The translations under genes were made by a program, and so were the position numbers. This document shows, piece after piece, positions 32,456 to 42,232 of a DNA stretch of 64,000 nucleotides (its first letter is position 1; the number at the start of each line of letters is the position of its first letter). A model generated the notes under the pieces. That model worked only from the letters and a program-made list of their open reading frames with translations, searched no databases and was not told the origin of the DNA. This DNA comes from Campylobacteraceae bacterium (lineage in GTDB: Bacteria; Campylobacterota; Campylobacteria; Campylobacterales; Sulfurovaceae), in contig JALWDJ010000071.1 of NCBI GenBank assembly GCA_027014605.1, forward strand, positions 1 to 64,000, given 5' to 3'.

Positions 32456-32530
<75 letters not shown>

Positions 32531-32592
32531 ACGGACAACTAAATCATCACGATTTAATTGGAATGAGATTATAGACAAAAAACTCTTTAATG

Positions 32593-33531
32593 TCAAGAGT
32601 TTTTTAAATTTTTTTGTCTATTTAGTACAAAAAAATTGTATCCACCACTATTTTTAGTCTTAATCTGCCCCTCTTTTAATAGATTTTCAAATCTATCTAT
32701 ACTCTCTTGATTAAAAAGAAGCTCTATATCATCTTTAGTTAAAGGTCTCTTTTTAATTGTATTTAGTATCTCCTCTTTGGTATAGTTTGATGGCTCTGCT
32801 GTAATCTTTTTTCTTGAAGCGATATATATTGGTAGAGAGTGGTTAAATTTAAATGATATATCTCTTAACTCCTCATAAGTCAATGGCTCTACTCTATATG
32901 CAGGTGGTCTATCAATAGTTCCAATATCCACTCTTGTTGGATTTAACTCCTCTAAAAATCTATTTAACCCCTCTATCTCACTATCTCTATTATTAATACC
33001 TTTTACAAAAAGTATTTCTATAATAAGAGGATTTTTAAAACTCTTTTTAAACTCTAACATACCTCTTTTTATATCCTCTATTGAGATACTTTTCTCTGCT
33101 CTATCTAATCTCTTAAGACAACTCTCTGTTATACAATCTAATGATAACTTTACAGTATCAAATTTTTTTAATGCCTCTTGAACTTCAAAATTATTAATGG
33201 TACTACCATTAGATAAGATAAGAGTTTTTATATCCCCCTTTATAGTATCTATTCTATCCATTAATTTAGATAGATGTGGATATAGAGTAGGCTCTCCATT
33301 TGCTGTAATAGTCAATATATCTATATCTTTTTCTCTCATTAAAACCTCTCTTAGAGATGTAATAACCTCATCAATAGATACAATATCACTGTACTTATCT
33401 GTAACTTTTGCTGGTTCAAGCTCACAATATAAACAATCAAAATTACACTGTTTTCTATGTGGACTCAAATCAATACCAAGAGATTTTCCAAATCTTCTTG
33501 AATTTATCGGACCAAATATTATATCTTTCAT
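32593..33531 (-). CDS. Radical SAM protein
   Basis: 'CNFDCLYCELE' CxxxCxxC; 'GEPTLYPHL'. Confidence 0.88.
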   Translation of the reverse strand: MKDIIFGPINSRRFGKSLGIDLSPHRKQCNFDCLYCELEPAKVTDKYSDIVSIDEVITSLREVLMREKDIDILTITANGEPTLYPHLSKLMDRIDTIKGDIKTLILSNGSTINNFEVQEALKKFDTVKLSLDCITESCLKRLDRAEKSISIEDIKRGMLEFKKSFKNPLIIEILFVKGINNRDSEIEGLNRFLEELNPTRVDIGTIDRPPAYRVEPLTYEELRDISFKFNHSLPIYIASRKKITAEPSNYTKEEILNTIKKRPLTKDDIELLFNQESIDRFENLLKEGQIKTKNSGGYNFFVLNRQKNLKNS

Positions 33532-33668
33532 AATATAACCTTTTTTATAATATTATATCAAGTTATTACAATTTACTACATTTAAGTAAAAAATATAAAT
33601 TACTCTTATTATTTAATAAAAATAGATAACTCAGTTTGATACAATAAAATTATCTAAAAAATCAAAGG

Positions 33669-34475
33669 ATGGAAATGAAAAAAATTATTACCTATTCAAC
33701 TATTGCTATATCAGCACTGCTTTTAATGGGAGGTTGTGCAGAAGATAGTGGAAAAGAACCTAAAGTAAAAATAGAAGAACACTCTACTAAACATGAGACA
33801 CATAAACATTGGGGATATAGTGGAAATGTAGCACCTGAAAATTGGGGAAAATTAGATGAAAAATTTAAAATGTGTTCAGAGGGTAAGATCCAAATGCCTA
33901 TTGATATTAGACCAACAAAAGATATTGATTTACCAAAACTAGATTTAAAATATGGAGCTAAATCTAAAAGTATAATAAATAATGGACATACAGTTCAAGT
34001 AAATATAGATAATGGAGATACTCTAACAGTCGATGGAAATGTTTATGAACTTAAACAGTTTCACTTTCATACACCAAGTGAGAATCATATAAATGGAAAA
34101 TCATTCCCATTAGAGGCACACTTTGTTCATTCAACAAAAGATGGAAAATTAGCAGTCATATCTGTAATGTTTAAAGAAGGAGCAATGAACCCAACTTTAA
34201 CAAAAATTATAAAAACTTTTCCACTTGGAGAGAATAAATCTAAAAAACTTGAACTATCAAAAGAGTACATAGATGTAATGATGCCAAAAGATAAAGATTA
34301 CTATAAGACAATGGGTTCTCTTACAACTCCTCCATGTAGTGAAAATGTCTTATGGATTATATTTAAAAATCCACAAACTGCATCAAAAGCTCAAATAGAA
34401 GCAATGCATAAGGAAATAAATAAAGATAATAATAGACCAATTCAACCTACAAATGGTAGAGAGATATATGAATAA
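33669..34475 (+). CDS. Alpha-class carbonic anhydrase, predicted lipoprotein
   Basis: Lipobox 'LLMGGC'; 'FHFHTPSENHINGKSFPLEAHFVH', 'GSLTTPPCSENVLWIIF'. Confidence 0.94.
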   Translation: MEMKKIITYSTIAISALLLMGGCAEDSGKEPKVKIEEHSTKHETHKHWGYSGNVAPENWGKLDEKFKMCSEGKIQMPIDIRPTKDIDLPKLDLKYGAKSKSIINNGHTVQVNIDNGDTLTVDGNVYELKQFHFHTPSENHINGKSFPLEAHFVHSTKDGKLAVISVMFKEGAMNPTLTKIIKTFPLGENKSKKLELSKEYIDVMMPKDKDYYKTMGSLTTPPCSENVLWIIFKNPQTASKAQIEAMHKEINKDNNRPIQPTNGREIYE

Positions 34476-34496
34476 AATAATATAATTATTTTACAT

Positions 34497-34523
34497 CGCA
34501 TATTTTAGTTAAAAAAATATGCG
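34497..34523. terminator. Bidirectional terminator-like hairpin
   Basis: CGCATATTTT-agttaaa-AAAATATGCG between convergent genes. Confidence 0.75.
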
Positions 34524-34535
34524 AAAATCTAACTA

Positions 34536-35201
34536 TTAAAGTTTTCCACCCATTCTTGCAAAGATAACCCTTTGAGCAATAGTCTCTAGTCTATCTACAA
34601 TTTTTAAACTTTTTCTAAAATATTTAAGTAGATTAAAATACTCTTGTACATTAACATCTGCATCACTCATTTTCTGTACAATCTCTTTTTCTAGTAGTGA
34701 ATATATATCTTCTGTTTTACTCTGCTCAACAGTGATTTTAGAGTTTAGTTTTTTGATTTTATCATCATCTTCAAAGGTATTTAACATCTCTAATGTATAT
34801 TTAAATGCATCTAAAGCACATCTATTAATACGCAAAGAGTCCTTTACAAACTCATGAATATCTTTATCATCTTCCATAATAACTGTTTGCATATTTTTAA
34901 GATAGCTATTTGTATTGTTCTGAATACGATTAAGTGCTGATGTTATCTTTAAGTAAGATACTAACTCCCTTAAATCTCTAGCACTAGGAGTATATTTAGC
35001 AAAAATAACAACTACATCATTATCTACTTTCTCTGTAATAGTTTTAAAGTCTTTAATAGATTTTCGTGCCTCTTCTAGCTCTTTGGCATTCCAATTTTTT
35101 ACTGCATCTACAGCCATTTTATTGGCACTATATAGATTTTCAACCAAATCTATAACGGTATCTCTTACGGCATGTCTTGCCTTTTGGTACTGTTTTAACA
35201 T
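34536..35201 (-). CDS. phoU: PhoU-like phosphate regulatory protein
   Basis: Helical PhoU-like ORF directly downstream of pstB. Confidence 0.75.
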   Translation of the reverse strand: MLKQYQKARHAVRDTVIDLVENLYSANKMAVDAVKNWNAKELEEARKSIKDFKTITEKVDNDVVVIFAKYTPSARDLRELVSYLKITSALNRIQNNTNSYLKNMQTVIMEDDKDIHEFVKDSLRINRCALDAFKYTLEMLNTFEDDDKIKKLNSKITVEQSKTEDIYSLLEKEIVQKMSDADVNVQEYFNLLKYFRKSLKIVDRLETIAQRVIFARMGGKL

Positions 35202-35983
35202 TATCCAAATCTCCCTGTAATATAATCTTCTGTAAGTTTTTGACTAGGGTTCATAAAAATCGTATCTGTCTTATCATACTCAATTAAATCCCCCAAATAC
35301 ATAAATGCTGTATAGTCACTAAGTCGTGAAGCCTGTTGCATATTGTGCGTTACAATAACAATAGATACCTCATCTTTAAGCTCTGCAATTAACTCTTCAA
35401 TAGCCCCTGTAGAGATTGGGTCAAGTGCCGAGGTTGGTTCATCAAAAAGCAGAACATCAGGCTTTAGAGCAACTGCTCTAGCAATACATAATCGCTGTTG
35501 TTGCCCACCACTCATTCCAAGAGCTGAAGTGTGAAGTCTATCTTTGGTCTCTTTCCAAATTGCTGCATCTTGTAGAGCTTTTTCTACTCTATCGTCAAGT
35601 TCAGATTTGTTTTTAACATCTGCTAGTCTCATTCCATAAGCAACATTGTCATAAATACTCATTGGAAAAGGAGTTGGCTTTTGAAAAATCATCCCTACAT
35701 CTTGACGAAGACGAATAAGGTCATTCTCTCTTTTTAGTTTTAAGATATTCTCTTTTTTCCCATCTTTAAAAAGGTTTATCTCGCCCTCATATTTATTCCC
35801 TGGATATAGGTCATGTATTCTATTCATAGCACGAAGGAGTGTTGATTTACCACACCCCGAAGGACCTATCATTGCTGTAATTTTGTTTTTCTCTATTGGT
35901 AGATTTATCTTTTTTAAAGAAGGAGCATCAACCCCTGCATAGGTAAAGCTAAAATCTTTGGTTTCCATTATTAAGTTGCTCAT
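35201..35983 (-). CDS. pstB: Phosphate ABC transporter ATP-binding protein
   Basis: '[16 protein letters not shown]', '[18 protein letters not shown]', '[13 protein letters not shown]'. Confidence 0.97.
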   Translation of the reverse strand: MSNLIMETKDFSFTYAGVDAPSLKKINLPIEKNKITAMIGPSGCGKSTLLRAMNRIHDLYPGNKYEGEINLFKDGKKENILKLKRENDLIRLRQDVGMIFQKPTPFPMSIYDNVAYGMRLADVKNKSELDDRVEKALQDAAIWKETKDRLHTSALGMSGGQQQRLCIARAVALKPDVLLFDEPTSALDPISTGAIEELIAELKDEVSIVIVTHNMQQASRLSDYTAFMYLGDLIEYDKTDTIFMNPSQKLTEDYITGRFG

Positions 35984-35992
35984 TGCGACTCC

Positions 35993-36802
35993 TTATTTTT
36001 TATTTCTAGTCATATATCGACCCGTTAAGTTAATGATTAACACGATAGCTGTTAAAACAAACGACGCAGCCCAAGCCAACTGGCGACTTTCCTCATCTGG
36101 GTATGTAGCTAAGTTATAGATACTTACGGTTAATGATGGAAACTGCCCTGTTAAATCCATGGTAAAAAACTGATTGTTTGCCGAAGTAAAGAGCAGTGGT
36201 GCTGTCTCTCCAATAATTCTAGCAAATGAGAGCAGAACCCCTGTAGTTATTCCCACTTTAGCAGCTTTAATAATAATCTGCACAATAATCGTATGTTTAC
36301 TCCCACCAAGTGCAATCCCTGCTTCTCTTAACTCTTTTGGTACAAGGGCTAACATATTGTCTGTAGTGCTTATAATAATTGGTATCATCATAATAGTTAG
36401 AGCAATAACCCCTGCAAAACCGTTATAGTTACCAAAAGGTGCAACAAAGAGAGCATAGACAAAGACCCCAATAACAATAGATGGAGCAGACATCATAACA
36501 TCGCTTAGATTTCTAATGACTGAAGCCAACTTGTTTTGGTTCGAGTATTCACGAAGCCAAATCCCTGCAAACATTCCAATAGGTACAGCAATCGCCGAGG
36601 CGATAAGTGCCATGGTAAACTGCCCAACAAGTAGGTTTCTAATACCACCATTTACTAAATCTTGTGTAAAGGTACTAAGATGAAGACTAGAGACCCCTTT
36701 GTAGGTTAAGGTTGCTAGTATCCAAAAGAGAAAGCTTATTCCAATCACTGCCGAGAGTGTTGAGAGTACCAATATGATTTTATTTAAGAGTAGTCTGTTC
36801 AT
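35993..36802 (-). CDS. pstA: Phosphate ABC transporter permease
   Basis: Permease with EAA-type loop, between pstC and pstB. Confidence 0.94.
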   Translation of the reverse strand: MNRLLLNKIILVLSTLSAVIGISFLFWILATLTYKGVSSLHLSTFTQDLVNGGIRNLLVGQFTMALIASAIAVPIGMFAGIWLREYSNQNKLASVIRNLSDVMMSAPSIVIGVFVYALFVAPFGNYNGFAGVIALTIMMIPIIISTTDNMLALVPKELREAGIALGGSKHTIIVQIIIKAAKVGITTGVLLSFARIIGETAPLLFTSANNQFFTMDLTGQFPSLTVSIYNLATYPDEESRQLAWAASFVLTAIVLIINLTGRYMTRNKK

Positions 36803-37659
36803 TACTTAACCTTTTTCCCTAAGAAGTAGAATTTTGCTATGGAGATAATGGCAAAACTCACAACAAATAAGATAAGAGCCAAATAATACATGGAACTCAT
36901 CTCAAGACCCTCTGCTTCTGAAAAATTATTCGCTAAAAGAACAGGAATAGAGGTTGTTGCATCAGTTATTTTACTTGGTAGTTGCATGACTGAACCAATA
37001 AGGAATGCTACAGCCATAGTCTCACCCAATGCACGACCAAGAGCCAAAATAATAGAGCCAATAATACCACCTTTAGCATAAGGCATAATAACATCTTTTA
37101 TAACCTCAAACTTAGTTGCTCCCATCGCATAAGCTGACTCTTTGAGTACATCTGGAACAGTATTCATGGAGTCACGAGTAATTGCAGCCATAAAAGGGAT
37201 AATCATAATTGCTAAAACAATACCTGCTGTAAGAAGTCCTACACCATTACCTCCAAAAGTGGATTGAATAATTGGAGCAAAATAGAAAAGCCCCCACATA
37301 CCATAGATAATACTAGGAATAGCAGCCAAAAGCTCAATAGCAATAGAGACAGGCTTAATTAGGCTTTTATGTGCAATTTCAGTTAAGAAGATAGCAATTC
37401 CTATTGCAAGTGGAGTAGCAATAACCATAGCAATAATGGTACTTAACATTGTACCAAGAAGAGGGATATACCCACCAAATACGCCTAACTCTGCATCATC
37501 CTCATCAGCTTCCCACACTTCACTACCTAAAAAATGAAATCCAAACTCATGAATTGAATCTTGTGCATAGATAAAAAGTATTGAAAATATACCAACAAGG
37601 ATAAAAAAAGAGAGTGTAGCTGAGAAAAATGAGAAATTTTTAAAGAGTTTTCCACCCAT
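36802..37659 (-). CDS. pstC: Phosphate ABC transporter permease
   Basis: 'PSIIYGMWGLFYFAP', 'ALGRALGETMAVAFLIG'. Confidence 0.95.
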   Translation of the reverse strand: MGGKLFKNFSFFSATLSFFILVGIFSILFIYAQDSIHEFGFHFLGSEVWEADEDDAELGVFGGYIPLLGTMLSTIIAMVIATPLAIGIAIFLTEIAHKSLIKPVSIAIELLAAIPSIIYGMWGLFYFAPIIQSTFGGNGVGLLTAGIVLAIMIIPFMAAITRDSMNTVPDVLKESAYAMGATKFEVIKDVIMPYAKGGIIGSIILALGRALGETMAVAFLIGSVMQLPSKITDATTSIPVLLANNFSEAEGLEMSSMYYLALILFVVSFAIISIAKFYFLGKKVK

Positions 37660-37701
37660 TTTTTACCTTTGTTTTTTTAATGGTTGATAATACTTTAAGG
37701 T

Positions 37702-37719
37702 GGTAACATTTTGGTAACA
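37702..37719 (-). promoter_or_regulatory. PHO-box-like site upstream of pstC
   Basis: Minus strand TGTTACC-AAAA-TGTTACC, perfect 7-4-7 direct repeat, about 43 bp upstream of pstC start. Confidence 0.8.
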
Positions 37720-37728
37720 AGAGGAGTT

Positions 37729-37890
37729 TTATATTTTTAAGATATCAAAGAGCTTAAACATCTGACTACAACTTAAAATGTTTTCAATATCAAATTCTCT
37801 CTCTTTAGCATTCTTACAAGCATTTTGTAGATAGGGAGATAATTTTTCTACTAACAGTTGAAAAACAACGCAAAAATCACAATAAAATAG
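37729..37890 (-). pseudogene. Degraded ORF remnant between pstS and pstC
   Basis: Open frame LFYCDFCVVFQLLVEKLSPYLQNACKNAKEREFDIENILSCSQMFKLFDILKI* without start codon or SD. Confidence 0.35.
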
Positions 37891-37979
37891 CTAATAAAAA
37901 TAAAAAAAATATTTAAAAAATTAAGATATACACAATAAAAAATATTATATAATACAGATGTCTATTAAAAAAGAAATAA

Positions 37980-38099
37980 CATAATCAGCGAAATCCAAGC
38001 TTTTATGGGATTTACTATAAATTAGGACAAAAATTACAAAAAGGTAGCTTAGACCTTAATCATGACCTTAATCTTTGTGATTTTGGCGATTTAAACTAA
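37980..38099 (+). pseudogene. Degraded ORF remnant HNQRNPSFYGIYYKLGQKLQKGSLDLNHDLNLCDFGDLN*
   Basis: Protein-like open frame without a start codon in an unusually long intergenic region. Confidence 0.3.
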
Positions 38100-38153
38100 G
38101 AGTTACTTAACCCTATGCAATAATAGGGCTAAAATGTAGTGAATAAAGGGGGA

Positions 38154-39158
38154 TTAATTATTTAATCCTTTTGTTTCCCAGTATTTTCTAATAGCATCTT
38201 TAGTCTCTTTTGGAAGAGGTACATAACCTAAGTCAGACGCTACTTTGTTTCCATTTGTGTATGCCCAGTCAAAGAACTTTGTTACTTTTTTATTTGTATC
38301 TACTTTCTCTGTTGGAAGTAAGATAAATGTTGCAGCAACTATAGGATAAGATGTTTCACCTTTAGGGTCACCAATAACAGCATAAAAGTCTTTATCTGCT
38401 GTCCACTCTGCATATTTTGCTGCATCTTGGAATGACTCTAGTGTTGGATTAATAAATTTACCCTCTTTATTCTCTACTTGTGCTGCAGGAAGTCCTAATT
38501 TCTCTTTGAAAGAGTACTCAATGTAACCAATAGAGTTTTTAATCTGTTGAATATTTGCAGATACACCAGAGTTTGACTTACCAGCAACAACCTTAGGTGC
38601 TTTCCATTTTGGTTTCTTGCTTACTTTAAAACTTTTATCAAGTTGATGTAAAAAATAGGTAAAATTAAATGTTGTACCTGATTTATCAGCTCTAACTGCA
38701 ACAGTAATAGGAGCATGAGGAAGTTTTAAATCTTTGTTATCCTTAGCAATAATCGCATCATCCCAATTTGTAGCTTTTCCACTAAAAATGGCAGAAATAG
38801 CTTTACGAGATAATTTTAATTTACCATCTTCAATACCATCAATATTATAAGCAAGAACAATTGAACCTACAACAGCAGGAAACATATAAAGTTTTTTCTT
38901 TTTAAGAATTTTTGGTTTTAATGGTTTATCTGAACCTGCAAAATCTACCATTCTTTTTGTAATAGATTTAATTCCATCACCTGAACCTGTCGGTGTATAG
39001 TTAACTTGATTTTTTGTTGCCTTAAAATAGTCTGATGTCCATGCTTTATAAACAGGTGCAGGAAAAGATGCTCCTCTACCTTTTAGTTCATCTGCATAAA
39101 CGAAAGTTGATGTAACAGTTGCTACAAGAGCTACTGTTAAAAGTTTTGATAGTCTCAT
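38154..39158 (-). CDS. pstS: Phosphate-binding protein
   Basis: Signal peptide; 'GRGASFPAPVYKAW', 'GSGDGI', 'DKSGTTFNFTYFL'. Confidence 0.95.
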   Translation of the reverse strand: MRLSKLLTVALVATVTSTFVYADELKGRGASFPAPVYKAWTSDYFKATKNQVNYTPTGSGDGIKSITKRMVDFAGSDKPLKPKILKKKKLYMFPAVVGSIVLAYNIDGIEDGKLKLSRKAISAIFSGKATNWDDAIIAKDNKDLKLPHAPITVAVRADKSGTTFNFTYFLHQLDKSFKVSKKPKWKAPKVVAGKSNSGVSANIQQIKNSIGYIEYSFKEKLGLPAAQVENKEGKFINPTLESFQDAAKYAEWTADKDFYAVIGDPKGETSYPIVAATFILLPTEKVDTNKKVTKFFDWAYTNGNKVASDLGYVPLPKETKDAIRKYWETKGLNN

Positions 39159-39202
39159 ATTTGACTCCTTATCTTTAAATATGAGAAATTATAAAATGAA
39201 TT

Positions 39203-39220
39203 AATAACAGATTGATAACA
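39203..39220 (-). promoter_or_regulatory. PHO-box-like site upstream of pstS
   Basis: Minus strand TGTTATC-AATC-TGTTATT, about 45 bp upstream of pstS start. Confidence 0.75.
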
Positions 39221-39223
39221 TAC

Positions 39224-39907
39224 TTAAGCTAATTTATAACCTACTCCCCAAACGGGAATAAAATACTCTTTTTCTCCCATTGGATCAATTTTTTTTCTTA
39301 ATCTATTAAGAGTTACATTAATAGTTTTATCATTAAAATTTATACTATCCTCACCCCAAACCTCATCTCTTAAAAAATCTCTATCTAATATAATATTTGG
39401 ATTTTTAATAAAAGTATATAGTAGTTTAAATTCTAAATTCGTAAGCTCTATATCTCTATCTTCTATAATAACTTTATGATTTGAAATATTTAAAACTATA
39501 TCTCTATATTTTATCTTTTCATTAAAAATCAAACCTGAACGACGAAGCAGTGCTTTAACACGCAAAACTAACTCTCTTGGTTTAAAAGGTTTCGTAATAT
39601 AATCATCACCACCTCTTATAAATCCCTCTTCAATATCTTCATCTCTATCTTTAGCTGTTAAAAAGATAACAGGTATATTATATCCATTCTTTCTAAGGTT
39701 AAATACAAATTCACTCCCTTCATAAGATGGTAGATTTCTATCTATAATCATTAATGAAGGGTTCTCCTCTTCTAAAAACTGCTCAACTCCCTTTGTAGAG
39801 AGAAATCCTATAGTCTCATATCCCACCTTTTGTAAATGATATTCGACCAATTCTAAAATATCCTCTTCATCCTCTATAATAACAATTTCTATAGCTTTAG
39901 TTTTCAT
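39224..39907 (-). CDS. PhoB/OmpR-family response regulator
   Basis: Receiver 'IIEDEEDILELVEYHL', 'LMIIDRNLP', C-terminal wHTH; next to pst genes. Confidence 0.9.
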   Translation of the reverse strand: MKTKAIEIVIIEDEEDILELVEYHLQKVGYETIGFLSTKGVEQFLEEENPSLMIIDRNLPSYEGSEFVFNLRKNGYNIPVIFLTAKDRDEDIEEGFIRGGDDYITKPFKPRELVLRVKALLRRSGLIFNEKIKYRDIVLNISNHKVIIEDRDIELTNLEFKLLYTFIKNPNIILDRDFLRDEVWGEDSINFNDKTINVTLNRLRKKIDPMGEKEYFIPVWGVGYKLA

Positions 39908-39929
39908 AAAATAGAGTTTACTCTTAATT

Positions 39930-39947
39930 GATAACTAAATAATAACA
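39930..39947 (-). promoter_or_regulatory. PHO-box-like site upstream of the phoB-like regulator
   Basis: Minus strand TGTTATT-ATTT-AGTTATC, about 23 bp upstream of the start codon. Confidence 0.6.
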
Positions 39948-39954
39948 AAACTTA

Positions 39955-41019
39955 CTATTCTATTTTATTATGTCTATTTTCAATTCTTTTAATAACCTCA
40001 TCAGCAACTAATTCTTGTATCCCCATATCTAAGTGACTAAAAAAACCAACACATGAGCAATTCATCTCACCCAATACAAATTTATCATTACCATCTTCAT
40101 CAGTATCTAACATAAAGTCACCTGTCCAAATAATTGGTGTATTTTTGATTTTTCCAAGTTTATCTGAAATCATTGGAATAGAGTTAACAAACTTATCTAC
40201 AAGCTCTTGATACTCCTCTGGTTTATAATATGTATATTCAGCTCCTGATGCAATAGTTGCAGAAAAAGCATCTTTTTCTTGAACTGGTTTTTTATGAACA
40301 ACAAAAATTGGTTTATCTGCTACCATTAAAATACGAATTTCACCCTCAACAATTCTAGGCATAAATCTCATATCAACAAGCATTCCATTATCACCCTCTA
40401 TATATCGTTTACAAAACTTTATAAACTTACCAAGAGAGTTATACTCAACATGGTTATCAACAGCTTCAGTACATTTAATAACTGTATCTAAAGGTAGCGT
40501 ATCTCCTGCTTCATAATCTACCTTATTATCTACAATCTCTACTCTCCAAATACCCTCTCCTGTTGAACCTCGATTTTGTTTAAGAACTCTTGTCCCATAA
40601 GATATACTTTTTGGAAAATTCTTTTTAAACTCATCATAAGTATAATAAGCATAAGTGTCATCTGGAACAAGGTCAGTATCTGCTAATTTAGCTAAAGCAT
40701 CTTTAGCCCCAAAACGAATCATAGTATTTGGATGTGTTAAGATAATTACACCACTATCGTGAAGTTGACGAAGCATCTCAAAAAGTCTAGCCTCTCCATT
40801 AGGAAGATTTCCTGGATTAATCCTTACTATTACAGCATCTGCTTTTTCTAAAATATAATCAAATACATCACTAAACCATTCATCACGATAATAGATTACC
40901 TCTGCTCCATATCCTTTTTCTATAATAGCATTAACAATTGGCATAGTATCTCTTCTATGCCCATCAATCCACTTATCTGCCCCACCTTCTGCCTCCAAAA
41001 CAATTACATGTCTTTTCAT
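39955..41019 (-). CDS. Cj0069-family ATP-grasp-like protein
   Basis: 'VLKQNRGSTGEGIWRVEI' and 'FVLGEMNCSCVGFFSHLDMGIQELVAD' ATP-grasp-like C-terminus. Confidence 0.75.
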   Translation of the reverse strand: MKRHVIVLEAEGGADKWIDGHRRDTMPIVNAIIEKGYGAEVIYYRDEWFSDVFDYILEKADAVIVRINPGNLPNGEARLFEMLRQLHDSGVIILTHPNTMIRFGAKDALAKLADTDLVPDDTYAYYTYDEFKKNFPKSISYGTRVLKQNRGSTGEGIWRVEIVDNKVDYEAGDTLPLDTVIKCTEAVDNHVEYNSLGKFIKFCKRYIEGDNGMLVDMRFMPRIVEGEIRILMVADKPIFVVHKKPVQEKDAFSATIASGAEYTYYKPEEYQELVDKFVNSIPMISDKLGKIKNTPIIWTGDFMLDTDEDGNDKFVLGEMNCSCVGFFSHLDMGIQELVADEVIKRIENRHNKIE

Positions 41020-41228
41020 TAATTTTCCTTTTTTATCTTTTTCAAAAATCCCAAAGCATTTTAATTTGTTACTTAACCCTAATTCAAAATTCTAAAGAGT
41101 ATTTCTAACATATCCTATCAAAAAAAGTATTAAAAATTCAATAATAATTAAGATTATAATTATTATTATAATCTTAATCTAATCTATCTTCTACTATTAT
41201 TAGCAATTTAATCTAAAAAGGCTTATTT

Positions 41229-41336
41229 ATGAATAGAGAACCATGGGTTGTATATTTAGTTGTTATTGGTGTTGTAGTTGCTATGATGTATGGAAAATAT
41301 TTAATGGCTAGTGGTGATAAAGAGGATAAAAAGTGA
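41229..41336 (+). CDS. 35-aa single-TM microprotein MNREPWVVYLVVIGVVVAMMYGKYLMASGDKEDKK
   Basis: ATG after 'aaaaagg'; stop overlaps the GTG start of the next gene (GTGA); absent from ORF track. Confidence 0.65.
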   Translation: MNREPWVVYLVVIGVVVAMMYGKYLMASGDKEDKK

Positions 41337-42181
41337 ATATAACAACTGATTGTATAAATTGTCTTTTAAATCAATCAATAAGAGTTGCTAAAAATCTAAA
41401 TTTAGATGAATTTAAATCAAAAGAGTTAAGTAAAATTGCACAAGAGTCTATCTCTAAATATAGTGGCGTAACACCTGTTGTAGTAGCTTCAGACCTCTAT
41501 CCAAAGATGAATCATTTTATAGGAAGTAGTGATATTTATGCTGATTTAAAAGCAAAATCAACTAAAGAGGCATTAAAACTTCTTAGAGAGGTGGAGGCTA
41601 CTTTAAACAATTTAGAAGATAGAGTAAAAGGTGCAATTAAAGTGAGTGTAGCTGGAAATGTTATAGATTTTGCTACACCAAATCAGTTTGATTTATCTAA
41701 AGAGTTTAAGACAGTTTTTAAAACTCCATTTGCCATTGACAATCAAGATAAATTTTTAGATAAACTAAAGAGTGCTAAAAGCCTTATGATAGTTGGAGAT
41801 AATGTAGGAGAGCATGTTTTTGATAAACTTCTACTTCAAGAGATAAAAATAGCATATCCCAATATAGAGCTATATTATGCTACTAGAGGTGTGCCTATTA
41901 TTAATGATGTAACTATGAAAGAGGCAAAAGAGATAGGTTTAGATGAAGTTGCAACTCTAATTGATAGTGGAGTTAATACCCCTGGATTAGATTATAATAG
42001 AGCTAGTAGTAGCTTTATGGAGATATATAACTCAATGAATTTAATATTGGCTAAAGGCATGGGAAACTATGAAGCTTTAGATGAGGTAGATGATAATAGA
42101 ATTTTTCATCTTCTAAAAGTAAAATGCAATGTTGTAGCCTCTAGTATAGGTGCTAATTTAGGGGATTTAATCTTTAAATAA
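41333..42181 (+). CDS. DUF89/ARMT1-like damage-control phosphatase family protein
   Basis: 'CINCLLNQSIRVAK', 'AGNVIDFA', 'VGDNVGEHVFDKLLL', 'LAKGMGNYEAL'. Confidence 0.82.
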   Translation: MNITTDCINCLLNQSIRVAKNLNLDEFKSKELSKIAQESISKYSGVTPVVVASDLYPKMNHFIGSSDIYADLKAKSTKEALKLLREVEATLNNLEDRVKGAIKVSVAGNVIDFATPNQFDLSKEFKTVFKTPFAIDNQDKFLDKLKSAKSLMIVGDNVGEHVFDKLLLQEIKIAYPNIELYYATRGVPIINDVTMKEAKEIGLDEVATLIDSGVNTPGLDYNRASSSFMEIYNSMNLILAKGMGNYEALDEVDDNRIFHLLKVKCNVVASSIGANLGDLIFK

Positions 42182-42232
42182 TAAGTAGTAATTTGTTAAA
42201 ATGTCTATCTTAGAAATTAAAGGGTTTAATAG

